A stretch of DNA of 64,000 nt from PALSA-660 sp963726435 (GTDB taxonomy: Bacteria; Actinomycetota; Coriobacteriia; Anaerosomatales; PALSA-660): contig CAVSCJ010000006.1 of NCBI GenBank assembly GCA_963726435.1, forward strand, positions 248,001 to 312,000, given 5' to 3'. Below the pieces are notes generated by a model. It did not search any database and was not told where the DNA came from. It saw only the letters and a program-made list of their open reading frames with translations. Of this stretch, positions 34,094 through 43,712 are shown piece after piece. Each line of letters begins with the position of its first letter. Position 1 is the stretch's first letter. A program made the position numbers and the translations under genes.

Positions 34094-35398
34094 TCACGTC
34101 ACCTCGGCAAGCAGGTCGTAGCCGAGAGCGTCGACGATCTCGGCCGACACGAGCGTGCCCGCTGCGGCCGCGCGATCCAGGAAGACGAAGCCGTCGATCT
34201 CGGGAGCCTGTCCCCGATGGCGTCCGAAGGTCCTGCCCTCTTCGTCCACGCCCTCCACGAGCACCTCGAGCGTGTGGCCCACGAGCTCCGCGACCTTCTC
34301 GAAGCCGATCTCGTCGGCAGTGTCGCGCAGTCGCTGGGCTCTCGCGAACCTGGTACGCGCCGGTATCTGGCCGATCATCCCGGCCGCGGGAGTCCCCTCC
34401 TCCGCTGAGTAGGGGAAGATGCCGACGAAGTCCAGGCGCGCATCGCGTACGAAGTCGAGAAGGCGCTTGGAGTCCTGGCGCGTCTCTCCCGGGAAGCCCG
34501 CGATCAGAGTGGTCCGAAGGGTGACGCCCGGCAGCAGGTGGCGGATCACTCCGATGAGCCGGAGGTACTCTGCCGCGTCGCCCCGGCGGCCCATCGCTCG
34601 CAGCACTTCTCGCGAAGCGTGCTGCAGCGGCATGTCGAGGTAGCGGCACACGACCGGGGACGACGCCATCGCCTCGAGCAAGCCGGGGGTGATGCCGTCT
34701 GGCTGGACGTACATCAGCCTCAGCCACGCGAGGCCTCCGACGTCGGCGACCTTGCGTACCAGGTCAGCCAGTGCGGGCGCGTCGGGCAGGTCGCGCCCCC
34801 ACGCGGACACGTCCTGCCCGATCAGCACGAGCTCGCGCGCGCCGGCGGCGACGAGCGCGCGTGCTTCGGCGACGATCTCGCGGGCCGGCCGGGAGCGGTA
34901 CGGCCCCCGGATGGCCGGGATGGTGCAGTAGGTGCATGCGCGGTGGCAGCCGTCCGAGACCTGCAGGTACGCCGACGGCCCCGGAGCGAGCCGGCCAGCG
35001 GTGGCCGCGGTGGCGTCGGGAATCCCGGCAAGGCGGCAGAGGACGTGCCGCAGACTCCCCTCGCCCGCCACGGGCACGAATTCGTCGACTTCCGGCATCG
35101 CCGCGACGACCTCGTCGCCGTAGCGGGAAGGTAGGCATCCGGTGACGACCACCGAGCGCCCATCGGCCGCCGCCTTCCACTCCCCGGCAACATCGAGAAC
35201 CACGCCGATGGACTCCTCTGTGGCCTCACGGATGAACGAGCAGGTGTTCACCACGACCATGTCCGCTTCGTCGATGTCTGCGACCAGGTCGAATGTTCCC
35301 GTGAGCGAAGCGGCCATGCGATCCGAGTCGACCTCGTTCTTCGGACAGCCCAACGTCACGAAGGCGACGCGCGGACGCCCAGGCCAGGTTCGGGGCAT
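34094..35398 (-). CDS. rimO: Ribosomal protein S12 methylthiotransferase
   Basis: A radical SAM methylthiotransferase of about 434 residues acting on Asp of ribosomal protein S12. The N-terminal cluster cysteines are in TLGCPKNEVDSD, VNTCSFIREATEES and VTGCLPSRY; the radical SAM motif is CHRACTYCTIPAIRGPYRS. The segments VTLRTTLIAGFPGET and FPYSAEEGTPA and the TRAM domain follow. TLGCPKN rather than TLGCQMN marks RimO over MiaB. ATG 35398 has AGGGG about 9 bases upstream; a GTG at 35410 is an alternative. yajQ precedes it by about a dozen bases. Confidence 0.94.
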   Translation of the reverse strand: MPRTWPGRPRVAFVTLGCPKNEVDSDRMAASLTGTFDLVADIDEADMVVVNTCSFIREATEESIGVVLDVAGEWKAAADGRSVVVTGCLPSRYGDEVVAAMPEVDEFVPVAGEGSLRHVLCRLAGIPDATAATAGRLAPGPSAYLQVSDGCHRACTYCTIPAIRGPYRSRPAREIVAEARALVAAGARELVLIGQDVSAWGRDLPDAPALADLVRKVADVGGLAWLRLMYVQPDGITPGLLEAMASSPVVCRYLDMPLQHASREVLRAMGRRGDAAEYLRLIGVIRHLLPGVTLRTTLIAGFPGETRQDSKRLLDFVRDARLDFVGIFPYSAEEGTPAAGMIGQIPARTRFARAQRLRDTADEIGFEKVAELVGHTLEVLVEGVDEEGRTFGRHRGQAPEIDGFVFLDRAAAAGTLVSAEIVDALGYDLLAEVT

Positions 35399-35412
35399 GG
35401 CGTCGCGCACCC

Positions 35413-35910
35413 CTAGCGGCGGTTCGTGAATTGGAGGGGGATGCCGTAGTCGTTGCCTTTGACGAAGGCGATCACGTTCTGAAGCTCGTCGCGACTGGGC
35501 GAGAAGACGCGGAGCTTGTCTCCCTCTATTTGGACCTTGGCCTTGAACTTCTCATCGCGGATCTCCTTGTTGATGCGCCTGGCGAGCGCCTCCTCGATGC
35601 CGTTGATGATGGCGGCGGTCAGCCGGACCCACCCGCCGCTGGCTGCTTCGGGGGCTGCCCACTTCAGCGCCTTGAGATCGATCCCTCGCCTGACGGCGGC
35701 GGTCCCCAGTATGTCCACGACTTGGCGCGCCACGAAGTCCGAGGGCGCCTTGACGGTGATGGCGGCGGCGTGCCTGTCGAGCGTGACCTCGGACTTGGTG
35801 TCCTTGAGGTCGAAGCGCTGAGCGATCTGCCGCACAGCCTGTTGGACCGCGTTGTCGACCTCCTGCATGTCGACTTGGCTAACGATGTCGAAGCTCTCGT
35901 CCTTCGCCAT
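35413..35910 (-). CDS. YajQ family nucleotide-binding protein
   Basis: A 165-residue protein with the start DESFDIVSQVDMQEVDNAVQQ, KDTKSEVTLD, and KEIRDEKFKAKVQIEGDKLRV, matching YajQ/UPF0234. The family binds nucleotides (cyclic di-GMP in Xanthomonas); the role in actinobacteria is unknown. ATG 35910 has GGAAGGAG upstream. It lies between the RodZ-like gene and rimO. Confidence 0.92.
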   Translation of the reverse strand: MAKDESFDIVSQVDMQEVDNAVQQAVRQIAQRFDLKDTKSEVTLDRHAAAITVKAPSDFVARQVVDILGTAAVRRGIDLKALKWAAPEAASGGWVRLTAAIINGIEEALARRINKEIRDEKFKAKVQIEGDKLRVFSPSRDELQNVIAFVKGNDYGIPLQFTNRR

Positions 35911-35964
35911 GCAGGGACACTCCTTCCACCTTCGCGGCGGTGAAAGCGCCGTGGTGCGTGCGGT

Positions 35965-36729
35965 CTAGTCGCTCGCCGACAGGACCACCGTCGCGTTGGT
36001 CGTCGACGGTATCGTTACGGGCTGTCCGTCACGGGTCACCACGACCGCGTCCGGCTTGCCCACGATGATCCGGGCCTGATCCGTGACCAGCCACTCCTTG
36101 CTCTGACCGTCCTGCATGGTCCCGTTGACGCCCGTGAGCCCGTCGTATGTGACCTTGACGAACGATGCCATCCCGGCGCGGATCGAGACACGAAGCTTGA
36201 AGCCGCCCTCGGTCGTCACGACCGTCGTCGTCGCGGCCGGTGATCCGCCCGCGCCGGGCGATGTGGACGTCGCCTCCGACCCCGGAGTCGCGGAAGGGTT
36301 GGTGTTGGCCGGCGTTCCTCCGCCGCTCAAGAACGTGATGACGCACAGCAGGAGGATGACGAGTACGCCGGCCGCCGCGGCCACGATCCACACCCGCTGA
36401 GGGATCTCGTGCACCCTATCGCGGTGCGGGACGACCGTCTCCGCAGGGATACCGTCCAGATACGATGGGCGCCCCGGTCCGGACTTGCGCACCGCGTCGG
36501 CGGAGTCCCGCTTGTACTGCTCGAGAAGCGGCTCCGCGGGGATCTCGAGATAGCGGGCGTAGCTCTGGATGTAGCCCTTGACGTACGCGGGGCTCGGCAG
36601 GACGTCGTGGTCGCCCTGCTCGAGAGCATCGAGCAGGCGAGACCGTATCTTCGTGCCCTCGACGACGTCGGAGATGGTCTTGCCCTGCCGGCGGCGCTCG
36701 GCGGCGAGTATCTCTCCGACAGTGGTCAT
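35965..36729 (-). CDS. RodZ-like helix-turn-helix membrane protein
   Basis: A 254-residue bitopic protein. It has an N-terminal Xre-like HTH_25 domain (about 1-70, TVGEILAAERRRQGKTISDV, LPSPAYVKGYIQSYARYL), one membrane helix (about 113-135, VWIVAAAAGVLVILLLCVI), a Thr/Ser/Pro-rich linker and a C-terminal DUF4115 domain (LRVSIRAGMASFVKVTYDG). This architecture is that of RodZ and its actinobacterial relatives, linked to cell shape and division. ATG 36729 is chosen because the HTH begins there. It is downstream of ftsK. Confidence 0.85.
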   Translation of the reverse strand: MTTVGEILAAERRRQGKTISDVVEGTKIRSRLLDALEQGDHDVLPSPAYVKGYIQSYARYLEIPAEPLLEQYKRDSADAVRKSGPGRPSYLDGIPAETVVPHRDRVHEIPQRVWIVAAAAGVLVILLLCVITFLSGGGTPANTNPSATPGSEATSTSPGAGGSPAATTTVVTTEGGFKLRVSIRAGMASFVKVTYDGLTGVNGTMQDGQSKEWLVTDQARIIVGKPDAVVVTRDGQPVTIPSTTNATVVLSASD

Positions 36730-36802
36730 GGGGTGTGTCCCGGGTCTCGGTGCGTGCGGCGCGTCAGGCTGTGATTGTACCGTAGCGCGCGCCGGGCGCG
36801 GG

Positions 36803-39046
36803 CTACACATCCTCGCGCGCGTCGCGCCGCTCAAAGGCCTTGATGGACTCCAGCTCCTCGACGTCGGCGAGCACCTCTCGCGGCTTGCTGCCGTCGGGCG
36901 GTCCGACTATCCCCTTCTGCTCGAGGATGTCCATGATGCGCCCGGCGCGCGCGTAGCCGACCTTCAGCCGGCGCTGCAGCAGAGATGTCGAGCCCATCCG
37001 CGAGGTCACGACTATGTCCGCGGCCTCCCACGTCAGCGGGTCGTCGTCGCTCTCGTCCTGGATCCCGCCGCCGACCGCGGCCATCTTCAGGTGCAGGATC
37101 TCCTCGTGGTAGTCGGGCTCGGCCTGCTTCTTGAGGTGATCGACGACTGCGGTGATCTCATCCTCGGACACGAGAGCGCCCTGCACGCGCTTGGGCTTGC
37201 TCAGAGCCGGGGTGGAGAGCAGCATGTCGCCCAGCCCGACGAGCTTCTCGGCGCCCGACACGTCGAGGATGACCCGCGAGTCGATGCCGGACGAGACCGC
37301 GAATGCGATGCGCGTGGTGATGTTGGTCTTGATGAGTCCCGTGATGATGTCGGTCGACGGACGCTGGGTCGCGACGACGAGGTGGATGCCCGCGGCGCGG
37401 GCGAGCTGGGCGAGCCGCACGATCGAGTCCTCGACCTCTCGCGCAGCCACCATCATCAGGTCGGCGAGCTCGTCGATCACGATGATCAGATAGGGCATCG
37501 GCTCCATGCCGTCGGGCAGCTTGCCGTCTCTAGCCGCCGCGTTATACATCGCGATGTTGCGGACTCCCGCCTTCTGCAGGCGCCGCAGGCGGCTCTCCAT
37601 CTCGGTGACCGCCCACGCGAGCGCGCTCGCGGCTTCCTTGGCCTCGGTCACGACGGGCACGTAGAGGTGCGGCAGGCCGTTGTAGAGTGCCAGCTCGATG
37701 CGCTTCGGGTCGATGAGGATGATGCGGACCTCGTCGGGCGTGGAGCGCATGATCACCGACATGAGCAGAGAGTTGATGCACACCGACTTGCCGGTCCCGG
37801 TGGAGCCGGCGATCAGGAGGTGCGGCATGGCCGCCAGGTCGAGAACGATCCGCTCGCCGCCCACGTCCTTGCCGATTCCGAGCATGATCGGGCTCGTGTC
37901 GGGCGTGTAGCCACCGACCAGCACGTCACCCAATGTGACCGTGGTGCGGTGCTCGTTCGGGACCTCGATGCCGATCAGCGACTTGCCGGGGATCGGCGCA
38001 AGGACGCGCACGGTCGGGGTGGCCAGCGCGAGCGCCAGGTCGTCCGAGAGGGCGGTGACGCGGTTGACCTTCACGCCCTTCGCGATCTTGACCTCGAACA
38101 GCGTCACCGTCGGACCGGCCACCCAGCTCTCGACGTAGGCGGGGATGTCGAAGGTCGCAAGCGTGGACTCGATGACCTGAGCCGTGGCCTTGAGCTCCTT
38201 GTCGGACGCCCTCGAGGCGGCGGCGCTCACGGGCGACACGCGCAGCATCGACAGTGACGGCAGCTCGAAAGCGGTGTCGCGACGGGGGACGGAGGCTCGC
38301 GGCACGGGGATCGTGCTGCGCTCCGCCTCCGGGTCCGACCGGCGGGCGCGGACCGGCTCAGACCGCGGCCCGGGCTCCTCGGCGTCGAGATCGGCGAGCG
38401 GGAGCGTCTTAGCGCCTCCAGCGAAGCGCCGCCTCGGCTCGCGGCGCACCTCCTCGGTCTTGGAGCGTTCGAAGAGACCAAGGAAGTCCTGCCACACGTC
38501 GGCGAGACGCACGCCGGTAGCGAGGACGACGCCGATCAAGGCGGCGCCTCCCAGTAGCACGTAGGTGATCGCGGTGTCGAAGAGCACGGTCAGGATCCAG
38601 GCGATCGCTCCGCCCGCGTATCCCCCGCTCGCCGGCCCGGTCCAGAAGCCCAGGTCCTCGACGGGCACGGCGGCCGAGAACATGGAGATGACCGACAGGA
38701 ACACGAGTGCGAGGCCAGCGCCTATGGCGACTTCGCTCACCTCGCGGCGGTCGAAGACCAACGAGACGGCCCAGACGAGCAGGAGCAAGGGAACGGCGTT
38801 CTTCCCCACTCCTACCGCCGCGGCCAGAACGTCGCTGATGAACTTCGGGACGAGGGCCGTGCTCCCGCCCCAGACCGAGATCGCCACGGCGATGGCCGCA
38901 ACGATCAGGGCGATCCCCCAGATGTCCCGCACGAGACCCGGCGCGACGGTTCGCGGCGCGGTACGAGAGCGAGACTTGGAGGCGGTGGCACCGATGCTGC
39001 GCGTGCTGGCGCGCGACTTTCCCCCGGTGCTGCGGTTGCTGGCCAA
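36803..39046 (-). CDS. ftsK: DNA translocase FtsK/SpoIIIE
   Basis: The 747-residue translocase has four or so N-terminal membrane helices (about 25-190), a short linker, and the motor domain with Walker A GSTGTGKSVCINSLLMS and Walker B LIIVIDELADLMM, plus RPSTDIITGLIKTNITTRIA. It ends with the winged-helix gamma domain (GSTSLLQRRLKVGYARAGRIMD), which reads polar DNA motifs and activates XerCD at dif. The TTG start at 39046 has GAAGGACGGG upstream. It is the natural partner for the dif-like site at 12.33 kb. Confidence 0.96.
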   Translation of the reverse strand: MASNRSTGGKSRASTRSIGATASKSRSRTAPRTVAPGLVRDIWGIALIVAAIAVAISVWGGSTALVPKFISDVLAAAVGVGKNAVPLLLLVWAVSLVFDRREVSEVAIGAGLALVFLSVISMFSAAVPVEDLGFWTGPASGGYAGGAIAWILTVLFDTAITYVLLGGAALIGVVLATGVRLADVWQDFLGLFERSKTEEVRREPRRRFAGGAKTLPLADLDAEEPGPRSEPVRARRSDPEAERSTIPVPRASVPRRDTAFELPSLSMLRVSPVSAAASRASDKELKATAQVIESTLATFDIPAYVESWVAGPTVTLFEVKIAKGVKVNRVTALSDDLALALATPTVRVLAPIPGKSLIGIEVPNEHRTTVTLGDVLVGGYTPDTSPIMLGIGKDVGGERIVLDLAAMPHLLIAGSTGTGKSVCINSLLMSVIMRSTPDEVRIILIDPKRIELALYNGLPHLYVPVVTEAKEAASALAWAVTEMESRLRRLQKAGVRNIAMYNAAARDGKLPDGMEPMPYLIIVIDELADLMMVAAREVEDSIVRLAQLARAAGIHLVVATQRPSTDIITGLIKTNITTRIAFAVSSGIDSRVILDVSGAEKLVGLGDMLLSTPALSKPKRVQGALVSEDEITAVVDHLKKQAEPDYHEEILHLKMAAVGGGIQDESDDDPLTWEAADIVVTSRMGSTSLLQRRLKVGYARAGRIMDILEQKGIVGPPDGSKPREVLADVEELESIKAFERRDAREDV

Positions 39047-39083
39047 AGCCCGTCCTTCGTCGGTTGCTGCGAGTGCGGGGCGC

Positions 39084-39884
39084 CTAGGACAGGAGCGCCC
39101 AGGCGATGGTGAGCAGTCCCAACACCGAAGTATAGACCGCGAAGACGTGCAGAGGACGCGTCTGGACGAACTTCAGGAGGGCCCCGATGGCGAGGTATCC
39201 GGACACGGCGGCGGCCACGAAGCCCACGATCAGGATCAGCGCTGGAGGCACGTTGGCGCCCCCTGTGAAGAAGTCCTTGGCCTCGTACACGTTCGCTGCC
39301 GCGATGATCGGGATCCCGAGCAGGAACGAGAAGCGCGCCGCCGCATGCCGGTCGAGGCCCGCGAGCATCCCGGAGGAGATCGTCATGCCCGAACGGGAGA
39401 CTCCAGGCAGCGTCGCGAGCGCCTGTGCCACGGCGATGCCGGCCGTCCTGGGCCAGCCGAGGGCGTCGGCCTTGCGGCGCGTCATCCGGCGCCCGAGCAG
39501 TTCGGCGGCGACCAGCGCCACGGACGTCACGAGGAAGCCCGCGCCGATGGCGAGCAGGGACGTGTTGGCCGCCAAGACGACCCTCTTCAGCAGGAACGCC
39601 AGCGCGCCCGAGATCGCTGTCGCCAGCACGATGAGCCAGGCGATCCGACGCTCCGCGCTCCCCTTCCCGGCGGGCAAGAACGAGCGTGCGAGCGTGGCGA
39701 TGTCCGACCGGAAGTAGATGGCCATCGCGAGCAGCGTGCCCAAGTGCAGGAACACCTCGAACCCGAGGTCGGGCATGCTCCCGAACAGGCGGTAGGTCAG
39801 CGCGAGATGGCCGTCGCTGGAGACCGGCAGGAACTCCGTCAGGCCTTGGACCACGCCGAGGACGAGAGCCTGAAGGGATCCCAC
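39084..39884 (-). CDS. uppP: Undecaprenyl-diphosphate phosphatase
   Basis: A 266-residue polytopic membrane enzyme recycling the wall lipid carrier. Motifs are GVVQGLTEFLPVSSDGHL near the start and AQALATLPGVSRSGMTISSGM, the two conserved UppP/BacA blocks. The GTG at 39884 shares one base with the rnj stop (TAGTG) and has GGAGG upstream, so I prefer it to the upstream frame at 39938. Confidence 0.95.
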   Translation of the reverse strand: MGSLQALVLGVVQGLTEFLPVSSDGHLALTYRLFGSMPDLGFEVFLHLGTLLAMAIYFRSDIATLARSFLPAGKGSAERRIAWLIVLATAISGALAFLLKRVVLAANTSLLAIGAGFLVTSVALVAAELLGRRMTRRKADALGWPRTAGIAVAQALATLPGVSRSGMTISSGMLAGLDRHAAARFSFLLGIPIIAAANVYEAKDFFTGGANVPPALILIVGFVAAAVSGYLAIGALLKFVQTRPLHVFAVYTSVLGLLTIAWALLS

Positions 39885-41560
39885 TAGACCTCCATGATGA
39901 CCGGGACGATCATCGGACGGCGCCTCAAGGTCTCCCACACGAACTGGGAGACGGCCTCGCGTACGGCGCGCTGGATGATGCTGTGGTCGGTGACGCCCTC
40001 CTTCTCCATGCGCTTCAGCGCCTTGTTGATGCGGGCGCGCGCCTGGACCATCAGGTCGTCCGTCTCGGACACGGGCAGGCCGCGCATCACGAGTTCGGGT
40101 TCCCCGATGAACTTGCGGGTGCGGCCATCGACGGCGATCACCACGGTGGCCACGCCCTCAGAGGAAAGCTGCTGGCGGTCGCGCAAGACAACGTCGCCGA
40201 CGTCGCCCACGTTCAGGCCGTCCACGTACACGACCCCGGAGTCCTTGATGTGCCCGGAGACCTTCGCGCTTCCGGCCGTGAGCTCTAGGACGTCGCCGTT
40301 CTCGATGGCGAAGATGTCGTAGGGGGCGATCCCGACGGACTCGGCCAGGCTGCTGTGCGCCACGAGGTGTCTCGTCTCTCCGTGCACAGGCATGAAGTAT
40401 CGCGGCCGGACCATGGCGAGCATGAGCTTGAGCTCCTCGGCCGACGCGTGGCCCGAGACGTGCACGTCGGCCACTCCCTTGTGGAACACCTGCGCGCCGG
40501 TCTTGGCCAGACGGCTGATGACGCGCGAGACTGCCCGCTCGTTACCGGGGATCGGCGACGCCGAGATGATGATGGTGTCGCCTTCGCGCACGGTGATCGT
40601 ACGGTGGTCGCCGTTGGCCATTCGCGTCAGGCCCGACAGCGGCTCGCCCTGGCTGCCGGTCGAGAGGATGACCGTCTTCTCGTCGGGCAGGTCACCGGCT
40701 TCGAAGGCGTCCAGGATGTTCTCAGGGGCGATAGACAGGAAGCCCAGCTCCCGGGCGATGCCGGTGTTCTTGATCATGGAGCGCCCGGTGACTACCACCT
40801 TCCTGCCTGCGTCCACCGCGGCGTCGCAGACCATCTGCACGCGGTGGATGTGGCTGGAAAAGGACGCGACGATCACGCGTCCCTTCGCAGCGGAGATGAT
40901 GCGGTGCAGCGTGTCCCCGACCTCGCGCTCCGAACGCGTGAACCCGCGCGACTCGGCTCCCGTGGAGTCGGAGAGCATCAGCAGCACGCCGTCGCGCCCC
41001 GCCTTCGTCAGCGCCGCGAAGTCGGTGCCCCGGCCGTCGATCGGAGTCTGGTCGAACTTGAAGTCGCCGGTGTGGAGCACCGTTCCGACCGGCGTGCGGA
41101 TGATCAGCGCCAGCGAGTCGGGGATGGAGTGGTTCGTGGGCACGAAGTCGAAGCCGAACGCGCCGAGGGTCACGTGCATGCCGGGCTTGACCAGGCGCAG
41201 CTTCGGCTTGCGGATGTCGAACTCGGCGAGCTTGCCCTCTATGAGTCCCAGGGTGAGCTTGGAGCCCAGGACCGGGACCGGCGTTCCCAAGTCGCGCAGC
41301 AGATACGGCAGAGCGCCCGTGTGATCCTCGTGTCCGTGGGTGATGACGATGCCGCGCAGGCGCTCCCTGTTCTGGAGGATGTAGGAGTAGTCGGGCAGGA
41401 CGAGGTCCACGCCCGGGAGCTCGGCGTCGGGGAACATGAGCCCGGCGTCGACGACGACCATGTCGTCGCCGTACTCGAACACGGTCATGTTCTTGCCGAT
41501 CTCGTCGAGCCCTCCGAGCGGGATGACGCGCAGGGTGTCACGACTCTTGGTTCTGGTCAC
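39884..41560 (-). CDS. rnj: Ribonuclease J
   Basis: A 558-residue metallo-beta-lactamase/beta-CASP ribonuclease with 5' exonuclease and endonuclease activity. Motifs are VIPLGGLDEIGKNMTVFEY, the metal site THGHEDHTGALPYLL, PTNHSIPDSLAL, HTGDFKFD, the beta-CASP block FSSHIHRVQMV and HVSGHASAEELKLML. The GTG at 41560 is preceded by AAAGAAG and matches the usual RNase J start; the frame runs further upstream without conservation. With RNase Y and PNPase it forms the RNA-decay set in this window. Confidence 0.95.
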   Translation of the reverse strand: MTRTKSRDTLRVIPLGGLDEIGKNMTVFEYGDDMVVVDAGLMFPDAELPGVDLVLPDYSYILQNRERLRGIVITHGHEDHTGALPYLLRDLGTPVPVLGSKLTLGLIEGKLAEFDIRKPKLRLVKPGMHVTLGAFGFDFVPTNHSIPDSLALIIRTPVGTVLHTGDFKFDQTPIDGRGTDFAALTKAGRDGVLLMLSDSTGAESRGFTRSEREVGDTLHRIISAAKGRVIVASFSSHIHRVQMVCDAAVDAGRKVVVTGRSMIKNTGIARELGFLSIAPENILDAFEAGDLPDEKTVILSTGSQGEPLSGLTRMANGDHRTITVREGDTIIISASPIPGNERAVSRVISRLAKTGAQVFHKGVADVHVSGHASAEELKLMLAMVRPRYFMPVHGETRHLVAHSSLAESVGIAPYDIFAIENGDVLELTAGSAKVSGHIKDSGVVYVDGLNVGDVGDVVLRDRQQLSSEGVATVVIAVDGRTRKFIGEPELVMRGLPVSETDDLMVQARARINKALKRMEKEGVTDHSIIQRAVREAVSQFVWETLRRRPMIVPVIMEV

Positions 41561-41654
41561 GGATTCTTCTTTCGGGCGGCAGCCAGGGCCGCCGACTGTA
41601 GTGGCTTGGCTTCGCTTGGAGGCAGGTCGCCTCGTTCGGGGCGCCGCCAAGGCT

Positions 41655-42545
41655 TCAGATCAGCTCGAGGTGCTCGAGCACGCGCCCGAGCTCGGCGGAC
41701 TGTTCTGGCGTGGGCGGGATGAGCGGCAAGCGGCAGGTTCCGACCGCGAACCCGGTCTGGGCGAGGGCGTCCTTCACCATGATCGGGTTCGATGTCATGA
41801 AGAGCGCCTTGAAGAGCGGGAGCAGCCTCAGATGGAGAGACAGCGCCCGCGTGTGGTCGCCCGCCGCATGCGACTCGACCATCTCGCGCATCTGCGGGCC
41901 CGCGACGTGGCTGGTCACCGAGATCACGCCGGTGGCGCCGACGCCCATCAGCGGCAGGGTCAGCTCGTCGTCTCCGGAGAGCAGTTCGAATCCCTCGGGG
42001 GCGCCTTCGATGATCGTCGCTGCCTGGGCGAGGTCGGCGTTGGCCTGCTTGACCGCGACGATGTTCTCGACGTCGTTCGCGAGCCGGAGGATCGTTGCCG
42101 GCTCCATGTTCACGACGCAGCGGCCCGGGATGTTGTACATGATCACAGGCAGGTCCACCGCCTCCGCGATCGCGCGGAAGTGCCGGTACATGCCCTCCTG
42201 CGGCGGTTTGTTGTAGTAGGGCACCACGCACATCAGCGCGTTCACGCCCAGCGACGCCGCCTTCTGCGCGAACTCGACCGAGTCGGCCGTGGAGTTGTCG
42301 CCGACGTTGGCGATCACCGGTGCCCGGTCCCCCACCGCGTCGATCACGGCCTGGAAGAGCTCCAGCTTCTGGTCGTAGCACACCGTGGGAGACTCGCCGG
42401 TCGTCCCGCACACGACCAGGCCTTCGCTGCCCTGGTCGAGCAGACGGGCCGCGAGCTGAGCCGCGCGCGGGAGGTCGAGTGCCAGATCGGGAGTGAACGG
42501 CGTCACCATCGCGGTGATGAGACGCCCGAACCGTGGAGCCGCCAT
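41655..42545 (-). CDS. dapA: 4-hydroxy-tetrahydrodipicolinate synthase
   Basis: Condenses pyruvate with aspartate semialdehyde, the committed step to lysine. The 296-residue aldolase shows TAMVTPFTPDLALDL, CGTTGESPTV, the tyrosine relay in VVPYYNKPPQEGMYRHF and the Schiff-base lysine in ENIVAVKQANADL. ATG 42545 follows a 170-base leader with TGTGGCACAAT as a weak promoter candidate. No lysine riboswitch is visible. It is 95 bp upstream of rnj. Confidence 0.95.
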   Translation of the reverse strand: MAAPRFGRLITAMVTPFTPDLALDLPRAAQLAARLLDQGSEGLVVCGTTGESPTVCYDQKLELFQAVIDAVGDRAPVIANVGDNSTADSVEFAQKAASLGVNALMCVVPYYNKPPQEGMYRHFRAIAEAVDLPVIMYNIPGRCVVNMEPATILRLANDVENIVAVKQANADLAQAATIIEGAPEGFELLSGDDELTLPLMGVGATGVISVTSHVAGPQMREMVESHAAGDHTRALSLHLRLLPLFKALFMTSNPIMVKDALAQTGFAVGTCRLPLIPPTPEQSAELGRVLEHLELI

Positions 42546-42718
42546 GGTCTATCGCCAGTCCTTGCCTGCCGGGATCGCCGGGGCGCCGTCTTCGGGCCCC
42601 TCGTGGGTGGTGTACCCCGTTCGCCGGTCCATTGTGCCACAGGGTCCGAGGAGTACGCAGACGCGCGGCCGGGACGTTCCCGCGCCGTCAACGAGCCATG
42701 TCGGCTTTCCCGGTGCCT

Positions 42719-43675
42719 TTACGGCAGGCGGCCCACCACTAGCGGACGCGCCTGCAGAACCCAAGTGGTCCCCGAGGCGCGGGCCCACTCGACGCACGCC
42801 GGACCGTTCTCCAGCGCTTCGACGTTGAGGGCCAGCGCAGCCACCTCGCGCACTTCGTATGGAGTCACGCTCGCCGCGGCCGCCTGGTCGGGCGGCACGA
42901 TGCGCTGCACGACGCGGCCGCTGTCGTCGATGACGAGGCGTACCGGCTTGGCGTGAACCTCCGAGCCGGTTACCGCCAGTCCCTGCCTGGCCAGCGTGAA
43001 CCGATCCGGCTTGACCTTGCCGGCCACGATGGCCTCGCCGAGGCCGTAGCAACTCTCCACGATGATCCTATCCTCGTCCCCGTTGGCGGGGTCCGCCGTG
43101 AACACCACGCCCGAGGAAGTCGCAGGTATCAGGTGCTGCACTACCACGGCGACGGACACTTCGGCGTCTGCGAGCCCCGCGCTCTCGCGATCTCGCCACG
43201 CCAGATCCCCCCAGAGCGACGTCCAGCAGTGGGTTATCGCGTGGAGGGCCTCGGGGAATCCGGGCACGAAGTAGGTCCCATGGCGGCCGACCAGTGGCCC
43301 TGAGACCATGTCCGGGGTGGTCACGGAAGAGCGGACGGACACCGCGCCCGGGTTCATCTTGTCGAAGGCCGCACGCACGGCCTCGACCAGTCCAGTGTCC
43401 ATCGGCGTGTGGATGATCGATGAGCGGATGCGCTGGAGTATCGGCGTCAAGGTGACGGCCGGAGCCGACTCCGGCACTCCCCGCAGGATGGCGACAAGGG
43501 CCGCGACACCGGCGCGCTCCGTGTGCTCGCGATAGGCTTCGGCCGAGATGCAGAAGCCCTCGGGTACGGGGAATCCGGCTGCCGCCAGCTGAGCCAGGGA
43601 CTGCGCCTTGGTGCCGTAGAGCGCCAGATCGTCTGCCTCGCGTATCGGTGCGACGCCCATGCCTGTCCCGGCCAT
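42719..43675 (-). CDS. Stand-alone PEP/pyruvate-binding (PPDK_N) ATP-grasp domain protein
   Basis: A 318-residue protein made only of the N-terminal nucleotide-binding domain of PEP synthase/pyruvate phosphate dikinase: LYGTKAQSLAQLAAAGFPVPEGF, AVSVRSSVTTPDMVSG, SVAVVVQHLIPATSSGVVFTAD, ESCYGLGEAIVAGKVKPD and the closing WVLQARPLVVG. The central phospho-histidine swivel domain and the C-terminal PEP domain are both absent, and no such ORF is adjacent. It might phosphorylate a separate partner, as in split or rifampin phosphotransferase-like systems, but the substrate is unknown. ATG 43675 has GGGAGG 6 bases upstream; it lies between lysC and dapA. Confidence 0.8.
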   Translation of the reverse strand: MAGTGMGVAPIREADDLALYGTKAQSLAQLAAAGFPVPEGFCISAEAYREHTERAGVAALVAILRGVPESAPAVTLTPILQRIRSSIIHTPMDTGLVEAVRAAFDKMNPGAVSVRSSVTTPDMVSGPLVGRHGTYFVPGFPEALHAITHCWTSLWGDLAWRDRESAGLADAEVSVAVVVQHLIPATSSGVVFTADPANGDEDRIIVESCYGLGEAIVAGKVKPDRFTLARQGLAVTGSEVHAKPVRLVIDDSGRVVQRIVPPDQAAAASVTPYEVREVAALALNVEALENGPACVEWARASGTTWVLQARPLVVGRLP

Positions 43676-43712
43676 GCGGACCTCCCTAGTCTCGCGTGCG
43701 CTGTCCCAGATA

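Noticed and set aside
42546..42718. Lysine riboswitch or leader peptide before dapA
   Set aside because: No L-box motifs are present. A 27-codon frame starting at ATGGACCGG lacks lysine enrichment and has no terminator/antiterminator pair.
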